A stretch of 64,000 nucleotides of DNA, from assembly GCF_014641075.1 (NCBI RefSeq), contig NZ_BMHP01000004.1:310001-374000 (forward strand). Reading direction: 5' to 3'. Position 1 is the first letter of the stretch; every line of letters begins with the position of its first letter. This DNA comes from Paenibacillus nasutitermitis. Its GTDB lineage: Bacteria > Bacillota > Bacilli > Paenibacillales > Paenibacillaceae. The position numbers were made by a program, and so were the translations under genes. Shown piece by piece: positions 1-8,490 of the stretch. The notes under the pieces are model-generated. The model did not search any database and was not told where the DNA came from. It saw only the letters and a list, made by a program, of their open reading frames with translations.

Positions 1-706
1 AATTGCGCTGGCGCTCCGTGCGTGTAAAATCGCTCATGGCATCGTGGCGGAAACGGACATACATAAGCGCATGTTCGCCGTCCAGATGCTGGAAGCCTTT
101 TTTGAGATGGATATCGTAGCGGTTGCCATCGGCATTATCAACATAGTTCATATTCTTCTCGACATCAAAATCAATGCCGCCGATCGCATCGATCAACGAT
201 TTGAAGCCTTCAAAGTCCGTATAAACATAATATTGTATATCAAGGCCGAGCATCTCGCCAATCGTCTTCATGGCCAGATTCGGCCCTCCCAGCGCAAGCG
301 CCGTATTCACCCGGCCCTCGCCGTGTCCCTCGATCGGCACGTAGGTATCACGCAGGACAGAAAATAAATGGGCTTTCTTCGTAACAGGGTCAATCGAAGC
401 GACAAGCATGGAATCTGACCGTGCCGCCTCATTCTTCTCCAGGCCGCGGTTGTCGCCGCCCATCAGCAGAATGTTGACGCGCTCCGTTCCTTCCCACTCC
501 GCCGGTTTCTCGGCTTCCTTCTCCTCAAACTGGCCAAACCGGGATTCTTCCTTCGGTTTTTGAAGCGTATCCAATGAATTATATATACCATATCCCTGAT
601 AAGCAGCGTAGGCGCCCACGCCTCCCACGACAACAAATAGGACGGACAAGACGATAATGAGTGGTTTTAACCATGGTCTTTTCTTTTTTTCCTTCAGCCG
701 CGGCAT
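1..706 (-). CDS. LytR-CpsA-Psr (LCP) family wall-polymer transferase, N-terminal part
   Basis: Reading the minus strand from ATG at 706 gives 235 codons with no stop before the window edge, so the C-terminus is missing. A short basic N-terminus and one membrane segment at about residues 14-37 precede the LCP domain. Family motifs are visible: MGGDNRG, SVLRDTYV, and an Arg/Asp-rich stretch containing YVRFRHD and TRTERQ that matches the phosphate-binding residues of the family. LCP enzymes sit in the membrane and move teichoic acids or other undecaprenyl-linked polymers onto peptidoglycan. An AGGAGG site lies 11 nt before the ATG. Which polymer it handles cannot be told from this fragment. Confidence 0.93.
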   Translation of the reverse strand, partial: MPRLKEKKKRPWLKPLIIVLSVLFVVVGGVGAYAAYQGYGIYNSLDTLQKPKEESRFGQFEEKEAEKPAEWEGTERVNILLMGGDNRGLEKNEAARSDSMLVASIDPVTKKAHLFSVLRDTYVPIEGHGEGRVNTALALGGPNLAMKTIGEMLGLDIQYYVYTDFEGFKSLIDAIGGIDFDVEKNMNYVDNADGNRYDIHLKKGFQHLDGEHALMYVRFRHDAMSDFTRTERQRN

Positions 707-862
707 CCTTGTTAGTTCCTCCTTATTTATTAGAATTGCTTAGATTGGTCTGCAACCGGCCGCATCTGATCGAAGAAGATTGCGCGCATCGCCGAAAAGA
801 ACGTATCCTGGCAGTTCTTCCCTGGTAACGGGAAATCGGTTGTAGCTGCTCTTCATCATAAA

Positions 863-892
863 ATTATAAAATGTTTTATCGTATAGACGCAA
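863..892 (-). promoter_or_regulatory. Candidate sigma-A promoter for the LCP gene
   Basis: On the minus strand a perfect -10 hexamer TATAAT (868-863) follows a weak -35 TTGCGT (892-887) with an 18-bp spacer. It lies about 160 bp upstream of the LCP start and points towards it. The -35 is poor, so this is a candidate only. Confidence 0.42.
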
Positions 893-1134
893 GTTTTATC
901 TTCTAAATCGGATTCTCAGCTCTTTATCCGTTAATTTCGTGCTGGAAACAGGCGTGAAAGCTTGCAACGGCGGACAATTCCTTCTTTTCCTGCCCTACAT
1001 TTTACCTCATCATCCCGCTTAGATATAGGAAATATTTGGGTGAAAAGGATTAAGGTTTTTTCAGAATAGGTGGAAAGCTGCATCATTTCCCGCCAAAAAA
1101 AACGGGCAGGAAGAAGAATCATTGATTTTCCTGC
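893..1134. other. Divergent intergenic stretch without a recognised gene
   Basis: This lies between the leftward LCP gene and the rightward ABC operon. It holds no open frame with a ribosome binding site. A short GC-containing inverted pair (CCCG at 1089 and CGGG at 1103) flanks an A-rich run. I see nothing else that I can name. Confidence 0.5.
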
Positions 1135-1163
1135 TTGAACGGATAGGCTGGTGAGCGTATAAA
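1135..1163 (+). promoter_or_regulatory. Sigma-A promoter of the ABC-2 exporter operon
   Basis: TTGAAC at 1135-1140, a 17-bp spacer and TATAAA at 1158-1163 make a good sigma-A promoter. Transcription would start near 1170. That leaves only about 15 nt before an ATG at 1185, which supports the downstream ATG at 1236 as the start of the first gene. Confidence 0.6.
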
Positions 1164-1235
1164 TAGATAGAGAAATCGAAAATAATGCCGAACATTTCCC
1201 AGGAAATGTCGAAGAGAAAAGGGGAAGCTGCTGCA

Positions 1236-2366
1236 ATGCTAGCGATTGATGTCAAAGATTTGCGCAAGCAGTTCAGTGTGCAGAAAAACCGTGAAGGGCT
1301 TGGAGGAGCGCTGAAGGATCTGTTCAAGCGTGAATATAACGAAATTACAGCGGTCAAAGATATCTCATTCTCTATTCCGCAGGGTGAAATTTGCGGGTAT
1401 ATCGGAGAGAATGGCGCCGGCAAATCCACAACGATCAAGATGCTGACCGGTATTCTTGTGCCCACATCCGGGCATATTCAGGTCAATGGCTTCGTTCCCT
1501 TTAAGGAGCGGGAGAAATTTGTCAATGGCATCGGAGTCGTATTCGGCCAGAGAAGCCAGCTGTGGTGGGACATCGGAGTGATTGAATCCTTCCAGCTGCT
1601 GCGCAAAGTATACCGGGTTCCGGAGGCGGAATTCAAACAGCGGCTGAATGAGCTGGTGGAGCGTCTGCAATTGGGTGAGCTGCTGAACCGTCCCGTGCGC
1701 AAGCTCAGCCTTGGCCAGCGGATGCGCTGCGAGCTGGTGGCTTCGCTGCTTCATAATCCTTCCATCCTTTTTCTGGACGAGCCAACCATTGGCCTTGATA
1801 TTGTCGTGAAGACCGAAATCAGGGATTTTCTGAAGAAAATCAACCGTGAGCAGGGCACGACAATTCTCCTCACCACCCATGACCTGCAGGATATTGAAGC
1901 GCTTTGTACCCGGGTGATCATGCTCGATGATGGAAGAATTATCTATGACGGCGGACTGGATGAGCTGAAGTCGCGCTGGAGCAAAGGACGGGAAATCCAG
2001 TTCCAGTTTGGCGAGCAGCCGGATGTCCATACGCTTAAGAAGCTGACGGAGGATTTGCAGGGGGTAAGCTGGTCGGTCGCGAGCGATTTGACGGCAACGA
2101 TGTTTCTTCCCCATGAAATCAATGTGTCCGATGCGCTCTCCCGTGTGGTCGGCGGGGCTGCCGATATCCGCGATATTAAAATCATGGAAACCAACACGGA
2201 TGAGATCGTCCGCGAAATTTATAAATCCGGTTCGGCTTCGCAAGAGGCGGCGGACAAGCTGAGCTCCTATACGCCAGCCGATAAGTCGCAGGAAAGCATC
2301 GAAGGCAAAGACGGGCAAGCTGCGGCAGATGCAAAAGCCGGCGAGAAGGAGCCGGTGCAATCATGA
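1236..2366 (+). CDS. ABC-2 exporter ATP-binding protein (COG4586 type)
   Basis: The product is a 376-residue cytoplasmic ATPase that powers the two permeases encoded next. Walker A GENGAGKST is at residues 57-65, the signature is LSLGQRMR, Walker B is LFLDEPTIGLD and the switch His is in LTTHD. An N-terminal insert rich in KNREGLGGALKDLFKRE is typical of this group. The last 55 or so residues are a charged, Ala/Lys/Glu-rich tail with no domain I recognise. An in-frame ATG exists at 1185, but 1236 has the AAAAGGGG site and fits the promoter better. The gene overlaps the next by ATGA, indicating translational coupling. The substrate is unknown; related sets are annotated only as ABC-2 transporters. 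Confidence 0.9.
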   Translation: MLAIDVKDLRKQFSVQKNREGLGGALKDLFKREYNEITAVKDISFSIPQGEICGYIGENGAGKSTTIKMLTGILVPTSGHIQVNGFVPFKEREKFVNGIGVVFGQRSQLWWDIGVIESFQLLRKVYRVPEAEFKQRLNELVERLQLGELLNRPVRKLSLGQRMRCELVASLLHNPSILFLDEPTIGLDIVVKTEIRDFLKKINREQGTTILLTTHDLQDIEALCTRVIMLDDGRIIYDGGLDELKSRWSKGREIQFQFGEQPDVHTLKKLTEDLQGVSWSVASDLTATMFLPHEINVSDALSRVVGGAADIRDIKIMETNTDEIVREIYKSGSASQEAADKLSSYTPADKSQESIEGKDGQAAADAKAGEKEPVQS

Positions 2367-3157
2367 CTAGCGCCTATCTGGATCTGATTCGGATCCGTTT
2401 TCTGATGATGCTTGCTTACCGGGTTAACTATTACAGCGGTATCGTTATTTATGCCATTAATATCGGAGCGTATTACTTTCTCTGGGAAGCGATTTTTGGC
2501 GATCAAGAGGTGCTGGGCGGATTTACGCTGGGGCAGATGACGACTTATGTAGCGGTATCGTGGATGGCCAGAGCCTTTTATTTCAACAATCTGGATAATG
2601 AAATCGCAAACGAAATCCGGGACGGCAGCGTAGCAATCCAGTTTATCCGTCCTTATAATTATTTGATCGTCAAGCTGATGCAGGGCTTCGGCGAAGGGAT
2701 CTTCCGGCTGCTGCTGTTTATGGTTCCGGGGCTTATGATCGCCTGCTTCCTGTTCCCGGTTCAGCTGCCCAAGGATCCTGGCGTGTGGGCGATCTACTTT
2801 GTTATGCTGGTGCTGAGCTTTCTGATTAATACCCAGATCAATATGCTGACTGGACTGTTTGCTTTTTTTGTGGAAAATAACCAGGGAATGCTGCGGATGA
2901 AACGCGTCCTGGTGGATTTGTTCTCGGGCGTTATCGTACCGATCTCCTTCTTCCCCGGCTGGCTTGCGGTCACGATGAAATGGCTGCCTTTCCAGGCGAT
3001 TACCTATCTTCCAAGCTCGGTATTTACCGGCAGAGTGGCAGGGACTGAAATTATCCGGGTACTGGGTGTCCAATTAATCTGGTTTCTCGTGCTGATCCTT
3101 CCGATCGCATGGGTATGGCGGCAGGCGCGTTACCGGCTGTTCGTCCAGGGAGGGTGA
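2363..3157 (+). CDS. ABC-2 exporter permease, first subunit (COG4587 type)
   Basis: The product is a 264-residue integral membrane protein with about six hydrophobic segments and no signal peptide. It starts with ATG inside the stop of the ATPase gene. The arrangement of one ATPase and two dissimilar ABC-2 permeases (COG4586/4587/3694) is a known conserved set. The conserved pattern of an EIANEIRDG stretch after the second membrane span, where the permease contacts the ATPase, supports the family. It probably forms a heterodimer with the product of the gene at 3163. Substrate unknown. Confidence 0.85.
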   Translation: MTSAYLDLIRIRFLMMLAYRVNYYSGIVIYAINIGAYYFLWEAIFGDQEVLGGFTLGQMTTYVAVSWMARAFYFNNLDNEIANEIRDGSVAIQFIRPYNYLIVKLMQGFGEGIFRLLLFMVPGLMIACFLFPVQLPKDPGVWAIYFVMLVLSFLINTQINMLTGLFAFFVENNQGMLRMKRVLVDLFSGVIVPISFFPGWLAVTMKWLPFQAITYLPSSVFTGRVAGTEIIRVLGVQLIWFLVLILPIAWVWRQARYRLFVQGG

Positions 3158-3162
3158 AGCAA

Positions 3163-3957
3163 ATGCGATTCTATTGGTCCTTATGCGCGGAATATATGAA
3201 GAACTATGCCAAGACCAGGCTCACCTACCGGATGGACTTCTGGGTCGAGGTGCTGTCGGATTTGTTGTTTCAGGCCGTGAACCTGATTTTCATACTGGTC
3301 GTGTTCCAGCATACCGCATCCCTGGGCGGCTGGTCTGAGGCTGAAGTGGTGTTTGTGTACGGATTCTTTATGGTGCCTTCGGGCATTTTCGGGATTTTCT
3401 TTAATTTATGGGGATTTAGCGAACGTTATATTGTTAAAGGCGAGATGGACCGCATTCTGACGCGGCCAGCCTATAATTTGTACCAGGTGCTGCTGGAAAA
3501 TATGGATCCGCCTTCCGTGTTCGGATCTTTGGTCGGCGCTATTATTATGGCGATTAGCTGGTCGCAGCTGGGTCTTCCGTTCGAGCTGCTGGATGTGCTG
3601 ATGCTGGTGGTGTTTACGCTGGGGGCCGTGCTCATCTATGCCGGAATCTATATCTCGCTCACGGCGATAGCGTTCTTCTCGGATGCGCCGACCGGGATCT
3701 TGCCGCTTATGTACAATCTTCAGAACTATGGACGTTACCCTGTCAGCATCTATAATAAAACCATCCGGTTTCTTCTGACCTGGCTGCTGCCCTTCGCCTT
3801 TGTCGGCGTGATCCCGGCTTCCTATTTCCTCGACCGCAAGGAGGACGGGTTGTCCGCGCTGTCGCTGCTGACGCCGGTTATGGGCGTGATTTTCCTGGGG
3901 ATTGGACTGACAGTTTGGAACGTCGGTGTCAAACGTTACCGCGGGGCGGGCTCCTAG
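3163..3957 (+). CDS. ABC-2 exporter permease, second subunit (COG3694 type)
   Basis: The product is a 264-residue protein with about six membrane segments. It is the last gene of the three-gene exporter operon. GGGAGGG ends 9 nt before the ATG at 3163, and an alternative GTG at 3154 would overlap that site, so 3163 is preferred. The segment GEMDRILTRPAYNLYQ after the second span matches the coupling region of this permease family. It pairs with the preceding permease. A copy of a dispersed two-stem repeat begins 31 bp after the stop. Confidence 0.85.
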   Translation: MRFYWSLCAEYMKNYAKTRLTYRMDFWVEVLSDLLFQAVNLIFILVVFQHTASLGGWSEAEVVFVYGFFMVPSGIFGIFFNLWGFSERYIVKGEMDRILTRPAYNLYQVLLENMDPPSVFGSLVGAIIMAISWSQLGLPFELLDVLMLVVFTLGAVLIYAGIYISLTAIAFFSDAPTGILPLMYNLQNYGRYPVSIYNKTIRFLLTWLLPFAFVGVIPASYFLDRKEDGLSALSLLTPVMGVIFLGIGLTVWNVGVKRYRGAGS

Positions 3958-3988
3958 CCCAAATGCCAGCTTTGGCACCTATACCATG

Positions 3989-4052
3989 CTTATATTTCTA
4001 AGGGAAGAAACTTGCCTCGCCGCAAAGGACGGCATTAGCCGTTTCTTCCTGG
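3989..4052 (+). repeat. Two-stem dispersed element, copy 1
   Basis: This copy has three nested pairings: CTTA/TAAG near the 5' end, an outer stem GGAAGAAA/TTTCTTCC, and an inner hairpin ACGGC-ATTA-GCCGT abutting the 3' arm. The same layout recurs at 51931-52004, 57321-57384 and, decayed, at 11480-11544, always in plus orientation. Here it ends just before the ribosome binding site of the peroxiredoxin gene, so it lies in that gene's leader. Confidence 0.75.
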
Positions 4053-4068
4053 AAAGGAGAGAAAGAGT

Positions 4069-4548
4069 ATGCCGGCAAAAAAAACGCCTTTGCGCCCAGG
4101 CAAACTAGCTCCGGATTTCACTTTAATGGCGGCTCAGGGTCGCCAGGTGAAGCTGAGCGATTATATCGGCCACAAGGTGGTGCTGTTCTTTTATCCCAAG
4201 GATATGACGCCCGCCTGCACGCAGGAAGCCTGCGATTATCGAGATCATTATGCCGAATTCGGCAGGAGCGGGACAGTCGTGCTGGGGATCAGCCTGGATA
4301 CGGCGGAGCAGCATGAGAAGTTTGCCGCTAAATACGAGCTGCCTTTTGAGCTGCTTGCCGATACCGGGCATGAAGTCTGCGAGCTATATGGCGTCTGGCA
4401 GCTGAAGAAGCTGTACGGCCGGGAATATATGGGATTGGTCCGCTCCACCTTTCTCATTGATGAGAAGGGAAAGCTGTCCCGGGAATGGCGCAATGTGCGG
4501 GTGAAGGGCCATGTGCAGCAGGTGCTGGAAGCTGCGCGGAATCTCTAA
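4069..4548 (+). CDS. bcp: Thioredoxin-dependent thiol peroxidase, Bcp/PrxQ type
   Basis: The product is a 159-residue cytoplasmic peroxiredoxin that reduces hydrogen peroxide and organic peroxides. The peroxidatic Cys50 lies in DMTPACT and the resolving Cys55 lies five residues on in EACDYRD, the two-Cys spacing of Bcp. Length and the ending RSTFLIDEKGKL are normal for the family. The start follows AAAGGAG at a normal distance. It stands alone, with a terminator at 4604 and a dispersed hairpin element in its leader, which may affect mRNA stability (inference). Confidence 0.95.
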   Translation: MPAKKTPLRPGKLAPDFTLMAAQGRQVKLSDYIGHKVVLFFYPKDMTPACTQEACDYRDHYAEFGRSGTVVLGISLDTAEQHEKFAAKYELPFELLADTGHEVCELYGVWQLKKLYGREYMGLVRSTFLIDEKGKLSREWRNVRVKGHVQQVLEAARNL

Positions 4549-4603
4549 GTGCTCACGGGGTGCAGCTTCCGGCGGTCGACTGCATACGGGGATAGGTTTG
4601 GAA

Positions 4604-4649
4604 GAAATGCCGATTTGCCGATTCTGGCAGAGCGGCATTTCTTTTTATT
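4604..4649 (+). terminator. Intrinsic terminator after the peroxiredoxin gene
   Basis: A nine-base stem GAAATGCCG/CGGCATTTC with an inner TGCC/GGCA pairing is followed by a T-rich tract. It ends the transcript of the peroxiredoxin gene. Confidence 0.85.
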
Positions 4650-4702
4650 TTAAGGACGGGAATAAGCCTCACACTCAGATAAAGAACACCGCTCGCTGAT
4701 TC

Positions 4703-5578
4703 TTATTGAACATGAGATCTTTCGTTCCTAGCAGGCGATCCGGCTTTGAGCAGCAGCACGGCTACTGGCAGCAAGGCAATCAGGAAACAGCCAAAGGCAA
4801 GAAGAGGCAGGACGGATAGTTCCAGAATAGAAGATCCGATATACGTTTGCCAGCCGAGAGCGGCCAATCCGAGAAAATATCCGATTCCAGCGGTATGGAT
4901 CATTCTTCTGCGCTGGATCTCCGTTAACGATGAGCGCCCGGTTAGCCAGGCTGTGAACGGCAATGCCTGAAGAGCATGGAAGCCAAGACCGTGAAGCCAG
5001 ATAATATTGCCGGCCATGCCGGTAAACCGGCCCTGATTGACAGAAATCCAGATGCCGGCGGCAAACGAGAGTAGGACAGCCAGCATCGCATAGCGGATGC
5101 CAAGCACCAGTTCCGGATGGAGCCTGCGGGTTTTGCGGCGGAAATATTGAATGGCCAGGAAGAGATAGAACAGGACGAGCAGCAGCGCGACGAAAGCAAA
5201 AACGGAGCCTACCGTTACATCGAATTGCGAACCGCCCTTGACGAATCTCGGATTGACGCCGCGGAAGTTTTGCACCGTTTCCGCAAAGTAAGAGAACAGC
5301 GCAAGTGCGATGTAGCACCATCGGAAGACCGCTCTGCCAGCCGCCCCCATCCCGGATAAAGGGATGACCGCTGCCGTGGACAATAAAAAAATCCCCAATG
5401 CCGCATCAAAGGAAATCGCTTTGGAGACATCCCCCTCGGGAGACGTATGGCCTCCGTAAATCAAGACCCAGACCGCGCATATCCCCGCAAGTCCAAAACC
5501 CAGCAGTCCGGTTAACACAAGCCACTTCTCTCCCACAAATAAACGGGCTGACGGACTCGTTCCTCTTATTTGACTCAT
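4703..5578 (-). CDS. Polytopic membrane protein of unknown function
   Basis: The product is a 291-residue hydrophobic protein with roughly eight membrane spans: one at about residues 18-40, pairs around 58-78 and 85-100, and further spans to the C-terminus. A loop with NFRGVNPRF sits near residues 104-112. I recognise no catalytic motif. AAAGGG lies 10 nt before the ATG. It is monocistronic and convergent with the peroxiredoxin gene. It could be a small-molecule transporter or a sensor, but nothing in the sequence decides this. Confidence 0.8.
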   Translation of the reverse strand: MSQIRGTSPSARLFVGEKWLVLTGLLGFGLAGICAVWVLIYGGHTSPEGDVSKAISFDAALGIFLLSTAAVIPLSGMGAAGRAVFRWCYIALALFSYFAETVQNFRGVNPRFVKGGSQFDVTVGSVFAFVALLLVLFYLFLAIQYFRRKTRRLHPELVLGIRYAMLAVLLSFAAGIWISVNQGRFTGMAGNIIWLHGLGFHALQALPFTAWLTGRSSLTEIQRRRMIHTAGIGYFLGLAALGWQTYIGSSILELSVLPLLAFGCFLIALLPVAVLLLKAGSPARNERSHVQ

Positions 5579-5857
5579 TCATGAAACACCCTTTCCGTTT
5601 GAGTATGATTACTCTCATCTTAAGGGAAGGGCCAAGCAGAACGTGATGGGCCGGGGGCTGAAATCCCTATGGACCGCGGTCTGATTTTTTGCTCTGTCTG
5701 CGGTCTTGGTACAGCTGCTCCTTTTGCATAAGGAGCGGTGGGGATAGCTATGAAGTTTATGCTGCCCTCGCAAACTATGAGATTAAACAGGAGAGGATGT
5801 GGAAATGATAGTTACTAGACAAATCGCGGCGATAAAGCGATGAAAGGAACGTGATCG
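5579..5857. other. Divergent intergenic region with one perfect inverted repeat
   Basis: This separates the leftward membrane protein from the MoxR operon. It holds GCTCCTT-TTGCAT-AAGGAGC at 5717-5736, a perfect seven-base inverted repeat that could be an operator or an mRNA hairpin. I see no convincing promoter for either side. Confidence 0.4.
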
Positions 5858-6895
5858 GTGATGATTCCCAATCAAACGACCCATGAGCAGAATACTTCTG
5901 TATTCCAGTCCCCCGGTGATGCACAGAGCTGGCCGGAGACCGCAAGCGGCCTTCTGAGACTGATGATAACGAGAATCAACAGTGTGTTTGTTGGCAAGAA
6001 CGAGGTTGTCGTGCAAGTGATGGCAGCACTGCTTGCCGGAGGCCATATCCTTCTGGAGGATGTGCCTGGCGTTGGCAAGACTTTGCTCGTCAAGGCGCTG
6101 GCGCGTGTCATGGGCGGGGATTTCCGCCGGATTCAGTTCACCTCCGATATGATGCCTGCTGACGTGGTAGGGGGTATGGTATGGGATGGGAAACGCGGAG
6201 AGCTTGTTTTCCGGCGGGGGCCGCTGATGGCCAATATCGTGCTGGCCGATGAAATCAACCGCACGCCGCCCCGTACCCAATCGGCGCTGCTTGAAGCGAT
6301 GGAGGAACGCAGCGTGACGGCCGATGGGGAAACCATGCGGCTGCCAAAGCCGTTTATGCTGCTGGCGACGCAGAATCCGCTTGGTGATGATGGCACCTAT
6401 CCGCTTCCGGAAGCGCAGTTGGACCGGTTCATGATGAGGCTGTCGGTCGGTTATCCGTCTGCGGAAGACGAGCTGTTCATGCTGGAATGCGGAGAAGGAA
6501 AGCTGCAGGCAGAGGAGCTCAGACCGGTTATTATTCCGGAAGAATGGCTGCGCATGCAGAAGGATGCGCAATCCGTTCATATCCACACCGCATTGCTGAC
6601 CTATGCGGTGATGGTCATTCATGCCACAAGATCCACACCGGAGCTGCTGCTGGGAGCAAGTCCCCGGGCAACCCGCGACTGGATGCGTGCCGCGCGTGCG
6701 ACAGCTTATGTGGCGGGGCGGCGTTTTGTCATACCGGAGGATATTAAAGCGACTGCCGGACCTGTCCTCGCCCATCGGCTTATTGTAAAGGATGAGGCGC
6801 TGGCGCAAGGACATTCCGCTGCCAGCCTGCTGTCACGGATTCTGGATGAGGCCGCTGTCCCGGCTCCCACCTCGCAAGGAGGCCGAAACGGATGA
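5858..6895 (+). CDS. MoxR-family AAA+ ATPase (YeaC-like)
   Basis: The product is a 345-residue MoxR-type AAA+ chaperone ATPase. Walker A PGVGKT is near residue 70, Walker B ADEINR is at about 129-134, and the sensor region contains LLATQNPL. MoxR proteins usually act with a DUF58 or VWA partner to mature or assemble another complex, and the next gene encodes such a partner. The start is GTG at 5858 with ATG at 5861 as alternative; AAAGGA lies upstream. The gene overlaps the next by ATGA. The same three-gene order (yeaC-yeaD-yebA) precedes guaA in Bacillus subtilis. Confidence 0.93.
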   Translation: MMIPNQTTHEQNTSVFQSPGDAQSWPETASGLLRLMITRINSVFVGKNEVVVQVMAALLAGGHILLEDVPGVGKTLLVKALARVMGGDFRRIQFTSDMMPADVVGGMVWDGKRGELVFRRGPLMANIVLADEINRTPPRTQSALLEAMEERSVTADGETMRLPKPFMLLATQNPLGDDGTYPLPEAQLDRFMMRLSVGYPSAEDELFMLECGEGKLQAEELRPVIIPEEWLRMQKDAQSVHIHTALLTYAVMVIHATRSTPELLLGASPRATRDWMRAARATAYVAGRRFVIPEDIKATAGPVLAHRLIVKDEALAQGHSAASLLSRILDEAAVPAPTSQGGRNG

Positions 6896-8490
6896 ACCGG
6901 GCAGGTGCAGGTTCCGGTGTCCCGGATGAAGCCGGGGTCTGGGATATCCAGCCGGGAGAATCGGGACTGGGCAGCGGCTCGCAGCGGAATGTGAAGCGGC
7001 CTCCGGAAGCTCGAAACGGAGACGAGCATCACGCTGTCAAACCGGGTGCACGCCCTGTTGCACGGGTGATGCTCTTGATGCTGCCGCTGCTCTGCCTGCT
7101 TGCCCTGCAGTCCCGGAGCAGCTCTGCTGAGTGGCTGCTGGTTTGTGTGATGGGTGCTGTTGCTGTCTGGTGCCTTATCCTTCCCTATGCTGCTATTGGC
7201 CGTATAACGGCGGTGCGGCACATTCAGGAGGACGGCCCTCTTGTCGACGGTGGCGCAATACAGATAAAACTGACCGTGAATACTTCAAAACCGCTGCCGC
7301 TGATGTGGATCACGGTATCCGAGGAACTGTTGAATATATCCGGCGTAAACAAAAGCGATAGCCAGACATCGGTGAAACGGCGGATAATGGAAATTCCCTG
7401 GTTCAGGCGCAGCCATACGTTCACTTATTCCATCAGTGGACTGCAGAGGGGTGAATGGAAATTTCTCCCGGTACAAATCAGCGCAGGAGATTTGCTTGGT
7501 GTTAATGTACGCAGCTTTACGCTCCCTGTGCAAGGAGGAGTAAAGGTGAAAGCGGAAGCGCCTCAGGGAGAGAAGATCGGGAGCATGCCGGTATCGCTTG
7601 AGGGGAGAATGGCTAATCAGCACCGTCCGGCAGACTCGGCGGGGAAAACCGGAAGCGCTGTCCGGGCACGCTCCGGGTCGGGGGCAGTATCGCGCGGTTA
7701 TATTCCCGGCGATCCGCTGTGGCGTATTGATTGGCGTGCCATGGCAAGAGGCCTTGGCATGCAAACGCGGCTGGATGAGAATGATGTCCCCAGCGGACTT
7801 ATCGTTATTCTTGATGGCTGCGCGGGCGCTTATGCGGGTGATGGGCGCTTGTTTGACGCCAACTGCGGACGGGCGTCGCTGGCGATGCGCCATGCGGTCT
7901 ATGAAGGCAACAGCGTAACCTTGTTATTCACCGGTCAAGACACGGTGGCGATCCATGTTCCTGCCCAGAACCGGAAGAGACTGCAGGCGGCAGAAGAACA
8001 GCTGCTTGGCATGCGGCCGGATGGCAGAAAGCCGCTTGCAGGACAGCTTGCGGGCATAATGTCCAAGGTCCCCCGGGGATCTGGCGTTGTCTGTATCACC
8101 GCTGCTGATCGGAGCAAGAGTCTGAATGGGAGCGCTGCTCCGGCTAATCGCGGTGCGAAGCTTGCAGACAGAACGGCGGCTGCCCGAGCCTATGGCAGAC
8201 GCGGAAAAGCGGCTGAATCCGGCACAGCCGGTCCCGGTGGCAGCGCTACGGATAATGGGGAAGAAACGTCCTGGGCGGCCTATGCTGCCCGGCTTGCCGC
8301 CGCCCGCCGGGGGAGATTAACGGTGCTGCTCGCATCAGCGACGAGCATTGCGCCAGACCATGAGCTGCAGCAGCAGGCAAAGCTGATTCAAAGCGGCTGC
8401 CGGGCTGTACTGCTGCCGCTTCCGCCAGAATACCGGAAGCTGCCCGAAATCCGGGAAGGGGGAATTGACGATGCCGGTACCCGGATCTGA
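6892..8490 (+). CDS. DUF58 domain protein (YeaD-like)
   Basis: The product is a 532-residue protein with two membrane segments at about residues 57-75 and 79-100. The DUF58 core motif at about residues 270-293 contains SRGYIPGD followed by IDWRAMAR. The family works with MoxR ATPases and has a VWA-like fold; its exact job is unsettled. The ATG lies within the stop of the MoxR gene, so translation is coupled. After residue 400 the chain has a Gly/Ala/Arg-rich stretch that is poorly conserved. The final 20 bases overlap the transglutaminase gene. Confidence 0.9.
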   Translation: MNRAGAGSGVPDEAGVWDIQPGESGLGSGSQRNVKRPPEARNGDEHHAVKPGARPVARVMLLMLPLLCLLALQSRSSSAEWLLVCVMGAVAVWCLILPYAAIGRITAVRHIQEDGPLVDGGAIQIKLTVNTSKPLPLMWITVSEELLNISGVNKSDSQTSVKRRIMEIPWFRRSHTFTYSISGLQRGEWKFLPVQISAGDLLGVNVRSFTLPVQGGVKVKAEAPQGEKIGSMPVSLEGRMANQHRPADSAGKTGSAVRARSGSGAVSRGYIPGDPLWRIDWRAMARGLGMQTRLDENDVPSGLIVILDGCAGAYAGDGRLFDANCGRASLAMRHAVYEGNSVTLLFTGQDTVAIHVPAQNRKRLQAAEEQLLGMRPDGRKPLAGQLAGIMSKVPRGSGVVCITAADRSKSLNGSAAPANRGAKLADRTAAARAYGRRGKAAESGTAGPGGSATDNGEETSWAAYAARLAAARRGRLTVLLASATSIAPDHELQQQAKLIQSGCRAVLLPLPPEYRKLPEIREGGIDDAGTRI

